Shown piece by piece: positions 18,252 to 27,804 of a stretch of 64,000 nt of DNA. Position numbers and translations under genes: made by a program. Position 1 is the stretch's first letter. Every line of letters begins with the position of its first letter. The stretch spans positions 1 to 64,000 of the forward strand of contig NZ_JACJPP010000006.1 in NCBI RefSeq assembly GCF_014696135.1, read 5' to 3'. The notes beneath the pieces were generated by a model. The model saw nothing but the letters and a program-made list of their open reading frames with translations. It was not told the origin of the DNA and did no database searches. The DNA comes from Nodosilinea sp. FACHB-141 (GTDB lineage Bacteria; Cyanobacteriota; Cyanobacteriia; Phormidesmidales; Phormidesmidaceae).

Positions 18252-19223
18252 TCACTCCCCAGAAAATGCCCACAGCCAAAGGGGCAGAGTAAATAGCAAA
18301 CTGGCGGAACTGAGCCCTACGCAGGTGACAGACAGGTCGCGATCGAGATCGTAGGCCTCGGCCAGCACCAGGTTAGAAAAAGCGCAGGGCATGCCCGCCT
18401 GCAAAATCATTACCAGTCGAGGTGGACCGTCTACACCCAGAATGGTGAGGCCCAGCCCCACCGCCAGAGGCAGCACCAGCATCTTAATTGCCACGGCTAT
18501 GGTGGCCCGGTGCAGATGCTGCCACGAGCTGAGCTGCTGAATGCGCAGCCCCATTAGCATTAGCGACAGCACCACAATAGCCCAGGCAAACCGATAGAGG
18601 GCTAGGTCAAGCCAGGCGGGCAGGGCGATCGCCTTCAGCCCCAGGCCCAAACCAAAGGCTAGAATAATCGGATTCCGCACGACGGCCCGTAGCCTGGTTG
18701 ACCATTGCCGCTGCCAGGACTGGGCTAGGTTGAGCCGCTGCCCCCCCATTTCTGAGGCCAAAATCGCTCCTAACCCGTAGGAACCCAGCAGCGTTCCCAG
18801 AGCATCGTAGAACAGCGCCCAGCCAAACACACTCACCCCCAGCTGGGGCAGTAGCAGCACCACGGGGTAGCCAATGTAGCCGGTGTTGCCCAACATGGCC
18901 GCCAGGGAAAAACTGCCCTGGGTAGGTCGCGCCCAGGGCTCCTGGTCGGCGCGAATCCACAGGCGGCTGCATAACAGCCCCAGCAAAATGGCGGACCAGG
19001 CTACCACCGGTGCCAGGTATAGATTGCCCGACAGGTCGGCGCGGCGCATAAACCCCACAATGCTGAGGGGAATGCCCAGCCAAAACAAAAAACGCCCTAG
19101 GCGTAGGGGCACCTGCTGATACAACCCCTGGGGCAAGTCTCGGTGGGGGGCAACGCGATAGAGCACAGCACCCAGGGCGATGCCAGCGCAGATTCCTGCC
19201 CCGATCGGCCCATACAGGTGCAT
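18252..19223 (-). CDS. AEC-family (auxin efflux carrier-like) transporter
   Basis: The 323-residue protein has about ten membrane helices in the AEC arrangement, with a conserved SLAAMLGNTGYIGYPVVLLL block near the middle and MILQAGMPCAFSNLVLAEAY near the C-terminus. AEC members export organic anions or related metabolites; the substrate is not visible. ATG at 19223 is preferred over the upstream start at 19259. It precedes the peptidoglycan-binding gene on the same strand. Confidence 0.87.
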   Translation of the reverse strand: MHLYGPIGAGICAGIALGAVLYRVAPHRDLPQGLYQQVPLRLGRFLFWLGIPLSIVGFMRRADLSGNLYLAPVVAWSAILLGLLCSRLWIRADQEPWARPTQGSFSLAAMLGNTGYIGYPVVLLLPQLGVSVFGWALFYDALGTLLGSYGLGAILASEMGGQRLNLAQSWQRQWSTRLRAVVRNPIILAFGLGLGLKAIALPAWLDLALYRFAWAIVVLSLMLMGLRIQQLSSWQHLHRATIAVAIKMLVLPLAVGLGLTILGVDGPPRLVMILQAGMPCAFSNLVLAEAYDLDRDLSVTCVGLSSASLLFTLPLWLWAFSGE

Positions 19224-19371
19224 CAATACCTCAAACGGTGGCAAAACAGCAGCCCTCACATACTCTGCACTGAGATTGTGACAGGCGAGGCCAGAGTTTG
19301 GGGTCGACCACGAGAAGTTGTGACCGCATCGCCGCCAAGGGCCATAATGGGTAGAGCTTTGCCGGAAGCGA

Positions 19372-20184
19372 ATGCCTATGCCTCCTATCGACGATATTCC
19401 CCAAGCGGCCCGCGACGTTCCCCTTTACTCCACGGGCGAAGATCAGCCCGCCTGGCTGCGGCGCACCCGTAGCCTGCGACGCTTTCTAGGCCTGGCTGTG
19501 CTGGCCCTAGCAGCGGGCGGACTGGTGGCCTGGTATCAGACCAACGGGTTTTCTGCCGTCGAATTTGCTCAGCCCTTTGAAACCATGGTCAACCGCTCTG
19601 CGGTTGAGACAGATGCTGGAACAGGGGACGCAGCACCAGCCACCAGCGATCGCGACGTCGCCACCCAGCTAGCTCCCTCCAGCCGCACCCTGCTCAACCA
19701 CCGCGCCTACAATGAGGCCCCGGCCGAAGAGCTAGTCACGCTAAATGCCAATGCCGCTATTCGCCTGCGCGCCGCCGCGGCCAGCCAGTACGAGGAAATG
19801 GCCCAGGCCGCCAGTCGCGCTGGGGTGAGGCTGGTGCCGCTCTCGGGCTTTCGCTCCCAGGAGGAGCAGGAAACGATTTTCTTTAGCCTTAAGGCCGATC
19901 GCGCCCAAGATGCCGAAACCCGCGCCGAGGTCAGCGCCCCGCCGGGCTATAGCGAGCACCACACCGGCTACGCCGTCGATATTGGCGATGGCAACCAGTC
20001 GGGGACTAATCTCAACACAGACTTTGTCGATACCCGGGCCTATCAGTGGATGGAAGCCAACGCCGTGCGCTACGGCTACGAGCTGTCCTTTCCCCCGGAC
20101 AATTTTCAGGGAGTGGCCTTTGAGCCCTGGCACTGGCGGTTTGTGGGCGATCGCACCAGCTTGGAGACCTTCTACAGCAAATAG
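19372..20184 (+). CDS. M15-family D-alanyl-D-alanine carboxypeptidase (VanY-like)
   Basis: The 270-residue protein has an N-terminal membrane anchor (FLGLAVLALAAGGLVAWYQT, residues about 39-58), a low-complexity linker, then a VanY domain with SGFRSQEEQETIF, GYSEHHTGYAVDIGDG (zinc His and Asp) and FEPWHWRFVGD (catalytic Glu and third His). It trims the terminal D-Ala of peptidoglycan stems in the periplasm. It is 38 bases upstream of the 1096-aa gene on the same strand. Confidence 0.92.
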   Translation: MPMPPIDDIPQAARDVPLYSTGEDQPAWLRRTRSLRRFLGLAVLALAAGGLVAWYQTNGFSAVEFAQPFETMVNRSAVETDAGTGDAAPATSDRDVATQLAPSSRTLLNHRAYNEAPAEELVTLNANAAIRLRAAAASQYEEMAQAASRAGVRLVPLSGFRSQEEQETIFFSLKADRAQDAETRAEVSAPPGYSEHHTGYAVDIGDGNQSGTNLNTDFVDTRAYQWMEANAVRYGYELSFPPDNFQGVAFEPWHWRFVGDRTSLETFYSK

Positions 20185-20222
20185 GTAAAGGGTTCTGCGC
20201 AGTTCTGCCTGGCGTTGGCTAC

Positions 20223-23200
20223 ATGGCTCTTGTCCGTCAAAAACTTTCTGACCCCAGGCTAACAGCGTGGTTCAAACTGGCGTCTAGATCATGGCTGCCC
20301 TGGACACTAGCTGGCGTCGTCCTAGGTGGCGGACTGCTGCTTAAAGCTCTGCACTCCCAAGTAGAGGAAACGATTTCAGACGCTCTGCATCAGCCCATTC
20401 AACTGGGGGGGGTACGGGGGATAGCGCAGTGGGGACTAGTGCTGGGCAAAACCGTGATTCCTAGAACTGAAGCCAACGGGCTAGCAGGCGAAATCGATGC
20501 CGTTGTCGTTTTGTTGAACTGGCCGGAGTTGCTGCACCGAGGCAATCTACAGGTGACGGTCACCCTAGTGCGGCCCGATCTATCGGTGGTGCTGCCCGAG
20601 CCAGGGGCCGAGCCGGATTTCCCTGGGGGAAACGGCTCGGGAACGGTGAGCGCTGCCGATATCTTAACGGGCCTTTGGGTTGAAGATGGCCGGTTTACCC
20701 TGTATGCCCCCAGCCCTGGGGCGGCTACCCCTAGCGCCGTCATGGTCCACGACGTACAGGCCGCAGTGCGCCTGCCTCAGGGGCAGCCCGCCCGCCAGGT
20801 GGCCTTTGCGCTGGAGGGTTTACTCGACCAGGGCCACTGGCAGACCAGCGGCACGGTCGATTTGGCGCGGCGATCGCTCCAGGTCGATCTTCAGGGCCAA
20901 GATCTGCCCCTGTCTAGCCTCAACCTGGCGCTGCCGCCAGCAGTAGATATTCATGCCGGATTGCTCAGCGGCGATCTGAAGCTAACCACGCCTCTGCCCA
21001 GTGCCGTTGTACCTCCCTTAGCCGCCCTCGACCTGCAAGGCACGATCGCCGTGCGGGATGGGCAGGGGAATGTGGGCCAGCAGTCGGCACCGATCCACAA
21101 CCTGCAAAGCCGGCTGGAATTTCAGGGACAGCGGGTTACCCTGTCCGACACCAACCTCAACCTGGGCGCCATGGCGCTGACGGCAGCCGGCAGTCTCGAC
21201 CTCAAAACGGGCTACGACCTGAGCGCCCAAGTGCCACCGGTAGCCGCTGGCGATCTACGGGCGGTGGTGGGCGATCGCCTGCCCCTCGACCCCCACCCCT
21301 GGCAGTGGCAGGCCAACCTCACCGGATCGTTTCAAGAGCCTGTTTTGAAGGTGCAGCCCGACCCCGCCCTGCTGCCGCCAGGCCACTTGGCGCTGGATAT
21401 AGGCTTGGTGGCGGTGGCACTAGGAATGCAAGCCCAGGGGCTCCCTCCTCGCGACTGGATTGGGCCGATTGAGGGAGCGACCTACGGGTTTAGGAGCAAT
21501 GGGGCCTGGTTTACCCTCAGCGATGGCACCGTTGTACCACCCCTATCAGAGGCCACCTACCAACGGGCCAGCGGAGGACTGGATAGCCGGCTGCTCCCGG
21601 CCCTCGATCGCAAGTTTTTTTGGTTTTTGCAGACCAATCCCTACGTCACTGCGATCGCCGCCGATCTGTCCAAGGGCAAGCTGTTGGACTACCGCCAAGG
21701 GGCGCGTTTCAACACCGATCGCTTCTTTTTAGAGTATTTTATGCCGGTCTATGTTGAGTCGAGCCGGGCGGCGGGGCTCGACCCCGGCGAATCGCTGTGG
21801 ATGCTCGACCACTCCCTGCGCACCCTGCACGATCCGCTGCTGCGCCATCCCGATGCTCGACCGATTACCGCTGGGGCGGGCACCGTGGGCTCATTTTGGG
21901 CAGGCGAGCAGCTGCTATCGATGCAGCAGGTGCTCACCCGCCCGCTGCTGGCCAAACCAGGACGAACCGGGCAGCTGACCCGCCTGGCCTTGCTCAGGCA
22001 GCTCAATGCCTCCACCTCCTTAGAAAGTCGGCAGCTATCGAGCAGTCCAGAGCTGATGTCGAAAATTCCCAACGTCACCTTTGGAGCCGAGGAGGGGGCG
22101 ATTGCCCTGGCCTTGGGCATAATGCGGTTTGAGGGCGAGGGGCTCTACCCCGATTCGCTGCGATCGCTGGCCGCCTCGATTGAGCAAAACGAGTTCGACA
22201 AGCACGCCCTAAGAACTACCATCACCGGCAGAATGCAGGGCCTAGCGACCGAGAACAGGGCGGCCCTGAGCTTCGCGCTGCTGCGGTTTAGCGATCGCGA
22301 CTGGGCCCAGGTGGGCATGGGCAAGCACCTGTTCCCCGGCGGGGCGGCCCACCTCACTGGCGGCAACACGCTCTCGGTGATGGTCTCCCGCCAGGAGAAA
22401 GCGGGTTACAGCCTGGAAGCGGCCTACCAAAACAGCCGCCTGCTGCTGCTGGAGCTGCTCGCGGGGGCTGACCGGGGGTCTGGGGGCGATCGCATTGTAT
22501 TTGCCCTGCTCAAAGACCACGCCTTTAGCCTCCGCTTTTGGCAAATTTTGGCCCAAAAAGAGCCGCTATTGGCAGCTCAGCTGGGGGCGATCGCCGCCGA
22601 TATCAGCGCCTACCAACAGCTGGCTCAGCAGGGGGCTACCCTCCATGAGACCTTCTACGCGACCCTAGTCACCAGTGATCAGGATATTGGTGTCAGCGCT
22701 ACGCTTAAGCAGGCGGTGGGGTTTCAGGCCCACTTGGCGCGCCTGCTCGACCAGGCCTTTGTTCCCGCCGACCCAGCTGATCCACGCTATCGCGCTTTTC
22801 GCCGTAGCTTGGCCATGTACCTCAGAGAAGCCCCCGACATTTCGGTCTATGGCGGTACTGAGGCAGCTCTGCGGGCCTACGGCCAAGAAACCCTCAACGT
22901 GCAGGAGCTGATCGCTGTCGATGTCGCCGATGCCCCGCGTATTCGAGCCATGGCCCGGCTCTATCACGAAGCCCTAGCTAGCGGCTTGATTACAGAGTGG
23001 GATGCAGCGGGGTTGCAGCGAATTTTGCTCACCGGAGCGCTGCTGGCCGCTGGGGTAGAGCGGCCTGACTTGCCTCCGGCGCTTCAGAATGTGGGCTTCC
23101 CCAGCGCCCAGTTTCGCCGCGACCTGTTATTTGTAGTAGGGGTCGAAGGTATCCAAGTGGAGGCGACCCGGCTGGGCATTCAGGCCCACGACCATCGGGT

Positions 23201-23513
23201 GGGCTTTCAGCCCGTAGCTCGACCCGGCTATCGCGCCCCGGCAATGAATGGAGCCGATGCGGCCAGCTGCCCAAATGAACCTTATGTGGCAGCGATTGCC
23301 TTGGGGGCCGCCACCGCCTTCGTTTGGGATGCCGAAGCTCAGCGCGTCGTCCTACGGCGAGGCCGCACCCGCTGCCCGCTGCAGGAGGACTGGACGGCAC
23401 TATTTTTTCCGGCCCTGCTGGAGAGCGTGCCCATTGAGCACTCCGAGGCGGGGCGCGATCGCCTGCAAGACAGCCTGCAAACGGCCAAACGACTAGAGGC
23501 CGGCATTTTTTGA
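20223..23513 (+). CDS. Large envelope protein of unknown function, AsmA/TamB-like N-terminal part
   Basis: The 1096-residue protein has one N-terminal membrane helix (LPWTLAGVVLGGGLLLKALH, residues 25-45) and then about 350 residues of beta-rich sequence with the LNWPEL, GLWVEDGRFTLYAP and LPLSSLNLALPP features reminiscent of AsmA/TamB lipid-transfer repeats. From about residue 400 the sequence becomes a helical region of about 700 residues that I do not recognise (motifs DRKFFWFLQTNPYVTAI, FFLEYFMPVYVESSRAAGL, LWMLDHSLRTLHD). No catalytic motif is evident. It follows the VanY-like gene by 38 bases and precedes the M41-like gene, so a role at the cell envelope is inferred. GC content is like its neighbours. 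Confidence 0.75.
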   Translation: MALVRQKLSDPRLTAWFKLASRSWLPWTLAGVVLGGGLLLKALHSQVEETISDALHQPIQLGGVRGIAQWGLVLGKTVIPRTEANGLAGEIDAVVVLLNWPELLHRGNLQVTVTLVRPDLSVVLPEPGAEPDFPGGNGSGTVSAADILTGLWVEDGRFTLYAPSPGAATPSAVMVHDVQAAVRLPQGQPARQVAFALEGLLDQGHWQTSGTVDLARRSLQVDLQGQDLPLSSLNLALPPAVDIHAGLLSGDLKLTTPLPSAVVPPLAALDLQGTIAVRDGQGNVGQQSAPIHNLQSRLEFQGQRVTLSDTNLNLGAMALTAAGSLDLKTGYDLSAQVPPVAAGDLRAVVGDRLPLDPHPWQWQANLTGSFQEPVLKVQPDPALLPPGHLALDIGLVAVALGMQAQGLPPRDWIGPIEGATYGFRSNGAWFTLSDGTVVPPLSEATYQRASGGLDSRLLPALDRKFFWFLQTNPYVTAIAADLSKGKLLDYRQGARFNTDRFFLEYFMPVYVESSRAAGLDPGESLWMLDHSLRTLHDPLLRHPDARPITAGAGTVGSFWAGEQLLSMQQVLTRPLLAKPGRTGQLTRLALLRQLNASTSLESRQLSSSPELMSKIPNVTFGAEEGAIALALGIMRFEGEGLYPDSLRSLAASIEQNEFDKHALRTTITGRMQGLATENRAALSFALLRFSDRDWAQVGMGKHLFPGGAAHLTGGNTLSVMVSRQEKAGYSLEAAYQNSRLLLLELLAGADRGSGGDRIVFALLKDHAFSLRFWQILAQKEPLLAAQLGAIAADISAYQQLAQQGATLHETFYATLVTSDQDIGVSATLKQAVGFQAHLARLLDQAFVPADPADPRYRAFRRSLAMYLREAPDISVYGGTEAALRAYGQETLNVQELIAVDVADAPRIRAMARLYHEALASGLITEWDAAGLQRILLTGALLAAGVERPDLPPALQNVGFPSAQFRRDLLFVVGVEGIQVEATRLGIQAHDHRVGFQPVARPGYRAPAMNGADAASCPNEPYVAAIALGAATAFVWDAEAQRVVLRRGRTRCPLQEDWTALFFPALLESVPIEHSEAGRDRLQDSLQTAKRLEAGIF

Positions 23514-23593
23514 GCTATAGCCCCGGCTCCCCATCCTCGCTACCATAGAGCAGAGCGATCGCCGCTTAAGCTATCCAACCGCTGGGAGACCGC

Positions 23594-24283
23594 ATGCGCG
23601 ACACCACCCTCAACACCATTGCCGTCGTCATCTTTGGGGTAACGATGGCTAGTCTGCTGGGGCCGCTAATCCACCTGTCGCCTGCCGTAGTGGCGGTGTT
23701 TGCCGCCGTGGGGCTGGGGGTGTTTAGCGTCGATCAGCTCGGCTTGAGCGGCCGCATCGGCGACATTTTGATGGATACGGTAGCCTGGGCTTCGCCTGAG
23801 CACCGCCAGCGAGTGCTGCACCACGAGGCCGGGCACTTTTTGGCGGCGGTGTTGCTCGATATTCCGGTTGAAGCTTATACCCTCAACACTTGGGAAGCCT
23901 GGAAGCAAGGGATTCCTGGCCAGGGGGGCGTAGTGTTTGGCCCCAGCGACCCAGCGGCCCTGGCGCGGTTTACTCCCCAGGTCATCGACCGCTACTGCCA
24001 GGTGTGGATGGCGGGCATTGCCGCTGAGCAGATGGTTTACGGCGATGCTCAGGGTGGCGGCAATGACACTGCTGCTCTGGGTCAGTTTTGGACAGTGCTG
24101 GGTCGCTCGCCTGCCGAAGCTCCTCTCAAGCAGCGCTGGGCTACCCTCCAGGCCAAAACCCTACTCGAAAAGCACCGTGCCACCTTCGATGCCCTGGTGA
24201 CGGCCATGGACGATCGCGCCCCGGTGGCCGACTGCTGCGCCATTGTCGAAGCGAGCCGTGCCTCGGTAGAAGCTGCGGCCTAG
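23594..24283 (+). CDS. FtsH-like M41 peptidase domain without AAA module
   Basis: The 229-residue protein has two N-terminal hydrophobic stretches (residues about 7-50), then a zinc-protease motif HHEAGHFLAAVLLDIPVEAY that is the M41 HEAGH signature, GGVVFGP, a VWMAGIAAEQMVYGDAQGG segment matching the FtsH AAE region with the following GNDTAAL (third ligand Asp). There is no AAA ATPase, so if active it must degrade peptides without unfolding or regulate FtsH. This stand-alone type is found in cyanobacteria and plastids. It is 80 bases downstream of the 1096-aa gene. Confidence 0.85.
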   Translation: MRDTTLNTIAVVIFGVTMASLLGPLIHLSPAVVAVFAAVGLGVFSVDQLGLSGRIGDILMDTVAWASPEHRQRVLHHEAGHFLAAVLLDIPVEAYTLNTWEAWKQGIPGQGGVVFGPSDPAALARFTPQVIDRYCQVWMAGIAAEQMVYGDAQGGGNDTAALGQFWTVLGRSPAEAPLKQRWATLQAKTLLEKHRATFDALVTAMDDRAPVADCCAIVEASRASVEAAA

Positions 24284-24290
24284 CGCCTGC

Positions 24291-24884
24291 CTACACTTTT
24301 TGCAGCACGAACAAGCTGCCCTGGTTGCCGCGTCCAATTCGCAGGTCATCGTCGAGGTAGGTGACTTCGAGCCAGCCCGCCTGGCGATCGCGGTTAATTC
24401 TAAAATCAATGCCCTGGAAGAGCGAAAACTTGGACGTAGTTTGCATCGCCCCAACGAACTGAGCCGGCGATTCGTACCCCAAGGCCTGGCGCAGACCAAT
24501 CACGCCCCGCTCAAAGCCCACATTTACCCGCTGGGTAGACACAGCCTCTAGAGTCGCGGCCACCGCCACCAATCCCGATAACAGGGGTGGCCCGTTCACC
24601 TCAGCAATGTTATAAATTCGGTTTTCGCCCAGGCGAATGCACTGGTAAATCGGGCCGAGGGAGGCTAAGGGCAGGCGATCGATATTGAGCAGTTCACTGC
24701 TGGTGGTGTAGAGCAGTCGCCAGTCCCCATTCAAGCGATCGGTGGCCTGGAGCGGGTTGGGGGTGGGATTGCGACCCTCTAGGGTAGCGGCTGCCGCTTG
24801 AATCGCGGTGCGATCGCTGGGGCTGCTGCTAATGCCCCGGTTAACGGGGGCTACGGCCTCCAATAGCTCAGTTTTGCCCAACAT
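24291..24884 (-). CDS. PAP/fibrillin family protein (first copy)
   Basis: The 197-residue protein shows the plastid lipid-associated protein pattern: LEGRNPTPNPLQATDRLNGD followed by WRLLYTTSSELLNIDRLPLA, a central beta-barrel segment and the C-terminal WLEVTYLDDDLRIGRGNQGS then LFVL. Fibrillins bind lipids or isoprenoids at thylakoids and plastoglobule-like bodies. It is convergent with the M41-like gene (seven-base gap) and divergent from the DUF3134 gene. Compare the second copy at 45121. Confidence 0.9.
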   Translation of the reverse strand: MLGKTELLEAVAPVNRGISSSPSDRTAIQAAAATLEGRNPTPNPLQATDRLNGDWRLLYTTSSELLNIDRLPLASLGPIYQCIRLGENRIYNIAEVNGPPLLSGLVAVAATLEAVSTQRVNVGFERGVIGLRQALGYESPAQFVGAMQTTSKFSLFQGIDFRINRDRQAGWLEVTYLDDDLRIGRGNQGSLFVLQKV

Positions 24885-25003
24885 GGCCCAGTCTCCACAG
24901 CAGTACCGGCATAATACGGCAAAACTTCGGGCACCGCAGAATAGTGTCTCTGCTACGATGGAATGTCTGTATATTGCCTCGTTACTGGTACAAGACCACC
25001 GCT

Positions 25004-25255
25004 ATGTCTAACAAGTATTACAACCCGTCTTTGCGCCAGGTGCCCCGCAACGCCAAGGCTCCAATTTTGCCCTCCAACGGCGACTCGTCCATCCTGCACT
25101 GGCTGGAGAGCATCGGTCGCCTGCGCAGCCGCGATGTCATTGAGACCATCCCTGATGAAGCCGAAAACGAGGAAATCTCGGATCTGATGGGCAACGACGA
25201 TGCCTTTGAGGACGATGACGACACCGATCTCGCCCTCGACGATGACGACGACTAA
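25004..25255 (+). CDS. DUF3134 family small acidic protein
   Basis: The 83-residue protein begins YYNPSLRQVPRNAKAP, then SSILHWLESIGRLRSRD, the DUF3134 signature known only from cyanobacteria, and ends in an Asp-rich tail (more than ten Asp/Glu). Function is unknown; a binding partner or metal interaction is guesswork. ATG at 25004 is preferred over an upstream start at 24944. Confidence 0.88.
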   Translation: MSNKYYNPSLRQVPRNAKAPILPSNGDSSILHWLESIGRLRSRDVIETIPDEAENEEISDLMGNDDAFEDDDDTDLALDDDDD

Positions 25256-25524
25256 GCGTAGCCCGTCTAAAAAACGTTGTAGCTAAGCGAACTCGGCCCG
25301 CTGGGCGTGGCGAAACTCGAAGGGTTTTAGCCTGAGGCGCTATTGGCTGATGCCAACGGTTTAGGTTGCCGTAAATACGCCGTTAAGTGTTGTTAAACTT
25401 CGCTCCGAAGTGAGACGATTCATTTAAGCTTCCTGACTATTTCCGGGCACTAAATGTAGTCAATTGGAAGATCATCCAGTAGACTCCTGATGGTGTGCGG
25501 TGTGAAGCAAGTGAGGAATTGTTT

Positions 25525-26619
25525 GTGGATGCGAAGTTTTTAGCCTCGGGGCGGCTATCCCTGAATGGCCAAACGCTGTTCTGGCTGCTGGGTCTAGGCC
25601 TCAGCGCCGCTGCCGTCGGGCTAGATGGAACCCTAGGCAATGCCGTCAGCCTGGGTGCCTCAATTACGGTTCCCTTTATTGTGGCCGCTCTGGGCAGCAG
25701 CCTGCTCGGTTTTTCGGCGGTTCCCCTGTTGCGGGCGCTTAAAACCGGTCAATTCATTCGTGAAGAAGGTCCTCAGGGCCATCTTAAGAAAGCGGGCACT
25801 CCAACCATGGGTGGCGCTTTTTTTGTGCCGGTAGCGGTCGTTGTTGCCCTAGTCTCGACAGGCTTTGCCCGCGATTCGGTAGCCGTATCGCTCCTGACCC
25901 TGGCCTACGGGGCCATCGGCTGGGTTGACGACTGGCAGGTAATTCAGCGGCGCTCTAACAAAGGCATCTCACCCCGAGCCAAGCTTGCTCTACAGATTGC
26001 CGTTGCAGTGCTGTTTTGCCTCTGGGTGCTCACCAGTCAGCCTGCTAGCATTACCACCGTGGCGCTGCCCTTGGGCCTGGGCCTACCCCTCAGCTTTTTG
26101 TTTTGGCCCCTAGCCGGGTTTGTGCTAGTGGCCGAAAGCAACGCCACCAACCTCACCGACGGCCTCGATGGGCTGATGGGCGGCACTGGGGCGATCGCCT
26201 TCATGGGCCTAGCTGCCATTGTTGCCCCTACTCACCCCGACCTGATGGTGTTTTGCGCCGCCATGGCCGGTGCTTGCTTAGGCTTCTTGCTCCACAACCA
26301 CAACCCCGCCCGCGTGTTTATGGGCGATACGGGTTCCTTAGCTCTAGGAGCAGCCCTTGGAGCTGTGGGCATTCTCAGCGGCAACCTGTTTGCGCTGCTG
26401 GTGCTGACTTTACTGTTCTTTGCCGAAACCCTATCGGTGATCATTCAGGTGGGCTACTTCAAAGCCACCAAAGGTCCCGACGGCGTAGGCAAGCGTTTCT
26501 TTAAGATGGCACCGCTCCACCACCACTTTGAGCTGTCGGGCTGGTCTGAGATTCAAGTTGTAGCAGTGGCCTACGCGGTAACGGCTGGGCTAGCGGTGCT
26601 GGCCCTCCAGGTGAGATAG
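25525..26619 (+). CDS. mraY: Phospho-N-acetylmuramoyl-pentapeptide transferase
   Basis: The 364-residue integral membrane enzyme attaches UDP-MurNAc-pentapeptide to undecaprenyl phosphate to form lipid I. About ten helices are visible, with catalytic motifs GAIGWVDDWQVI, SNATNLTDGLDGLMGG and RVFMGDTGSLALGA, and the C-terminal FFKMAPLHHHFELSGW. GTG at 25525 starts VDAKFLASGR, matching the usual cyanobacterial N-terminus, with GAGG 12 bases before; an earlier GTG at 25495 is less likely. Confidence 0.95.
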   Translation: MDAKFLASGRLSLNGQTLFWLLGLGLSAAAVGLDGTLGNAVSLGASITVPFIVAALGSSLLGFSAVPLLRALKTGQFIREEGPQGHLKKAGTPTMGGAFFVPVAVVVALVSTGFARDSVAVSLLTLAYGAIGWVDDWQVIQRRSNKGISPRAKLALQIAVAVLFCLWVLTSQPASITTVALPLGLGLPLSFLFWPLAGFVLVAESNATNLTDGLDGLMGGTGAIAFMGLAAIVAPTHPDLMVFCAAMAGACLGFLLHNHNPARVFMGDTGSLALGAALGAVGILSGNLFALLVLTLLFFAETLSVIIQVGYFKATKGPDGVGKRFFKMAPLHHHFELSGWSEIQVVAVAYAVTAGLAVLALQVR

Positions 26620-26646
26620 CCGAATCGCGCTCCTGGGAGGCTTGGT

Positions 26647-27432
26647 ATGGATGGCTCAAACCTGCGCCCCTTAGGCCACCCACCCAACGCCTGGTGGGTT
26701 AACGAGCAGGTGGCTGACATTAGCCGTCAAGCGCTCCAGCCTCGACTGGCCACCCTCGTCACTCAGACCAAGCAGGTGCAGTTTGACCTAGGCAAAACCG
26801 CATGCCTGGTCATCGACATGCAAAACGACTTTTGCCACCCCGACGGCTGGCTGGCCAGCATTGGGGTAAATGTCGCTCCAACCCGTCAGGCGATTCAGCC
26901 ACTGCAAACTCTGTTGCCTAAACTGCGATCGGCCCAGGTGCCGGTAGTATGGGTCAACTGGGGCAACCGCCGCGATCGCCTTAATCTGAGTGCCGGCCTG
27001 CACCATGTCTATAACCCCAGCGGCACTGGTGTGGGTCTCGGCGATCCTCTACCGGCCAATGGTGCCCCCGTACTTACTAAAGGCAGTTGGGCAGCAGCCG
27101 TGGTCGAGGAGCTAGAAGCTCAACCCCAAGACATTTGGGTTGATAAGTACCGCATGAGCGGCTTTTGGGACACGCCCTTGGACAGCATTTTGCGCAACCT
27201 GGGCAAAACCACCCTACTCTTCGCCGGGGTGAATATGGATCAGTGCGTTATAGCCACCCTGCAAGACGCCAACTTTCTCGGCTACGACTGCATTTTGCTG
27301 AGCGACTGTAGCGCCACCACCTCCCCCGACTACTGCGCCCAGGCCACCGTCTATAACGTCAACCAGTGCTTTGGCTTTGTTGCCGATAGCGCTGCTCTAG
27401 CAGCAGCCCTAGAGCCTTCCGTAGCGCTCTAG
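26647..27432 (+). CDS. Isochorismatase-superfamily cysteine hydrolase
   Basis: The 261-residue protein has the full catalytic set: Asp in TACLVIDMQNDFC, Lys in IWVDKYRMSGFWDT and Cys in FAGVNMDQCVIATL. The fold resembles RutB/biuret-type amidohydrolases. Substrate is not determined. It follows mraY by 27 bases on the same strand, perhaps only by chance, because no other amide or pyrimidine catabolism gene is nearby. Confidence 0.88.
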   Translation: MDGSNLRPLGHPPNAWWVNEQVADISRQALQPRLATLVTQTKQVQFDLGKTACLVIDMQNDFCHPDGWLASIGVNVAPTRQAIQPLQTLLPKLRSAQVPVVWVNWGNRRDRLNLSAGLHHVYNPSGTGVGLGDPLPANGAPVLTKGSWAAAVVEELEAQPQDIWVDKYRMSGFWDTPLDSILRNLGKTTLLFAGVNMDQCVIATLQDANFLGYDCILLSDCSATTSPDYCAQATVYNVNQCFGFVADSAALAAALEPSVAL

Positions 27433-27620
27433 CTGAGAACGGTAGATATAGATATCGGTTTCGAATTGGTCTTTTAAGTTGAAGTCCAGCATCAGACTCT
27501 AAACCCCGCACCCTTTGACAGTGGAATCTACTTCTAGGGTGAGACAGTTGCCAAATTCCATTGTGGACAATGGAATTTGGGGATTGTTAGATACAGATAC
27601 GAACCAAAAACTTCACGTTT

Positions 27621-27654
27621 TACTTAGGGGCAAACGGCCGTTTGCCCCTAAGTA
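27621..27654. repeat. Perfect 34-bp palindrome, GGGGCAAAC family copy
   Basis: The 17-base arm TACTTAGGGGCAAACGG is followed directly by its exact reverse complement. It is the longest and most symmetric member of the dispersed family in the window. It lies in the 372-base gap (27433-27804) after the hydrolase gene, where apart from this element and an ATTCCATTGT/ACAATGGAAT inverted pair near 27555-27572 I see no gene. It may act as terminator. Confidence 0.8.
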
Positions 27655-27804
27655 GATTCATGCCACCCTTCAGCAATGCTGAATCTGTAAGCACCAAAAC
27701 TTTTCTTGACTAAAACTGGTGCAGTTGCTCTAATGTGAACTACCCTTGGGCAGACCAATTTACAGGCTTCTTTTTCGTTCTTAAACGCCCCTTCTACCGT
27801 CATC

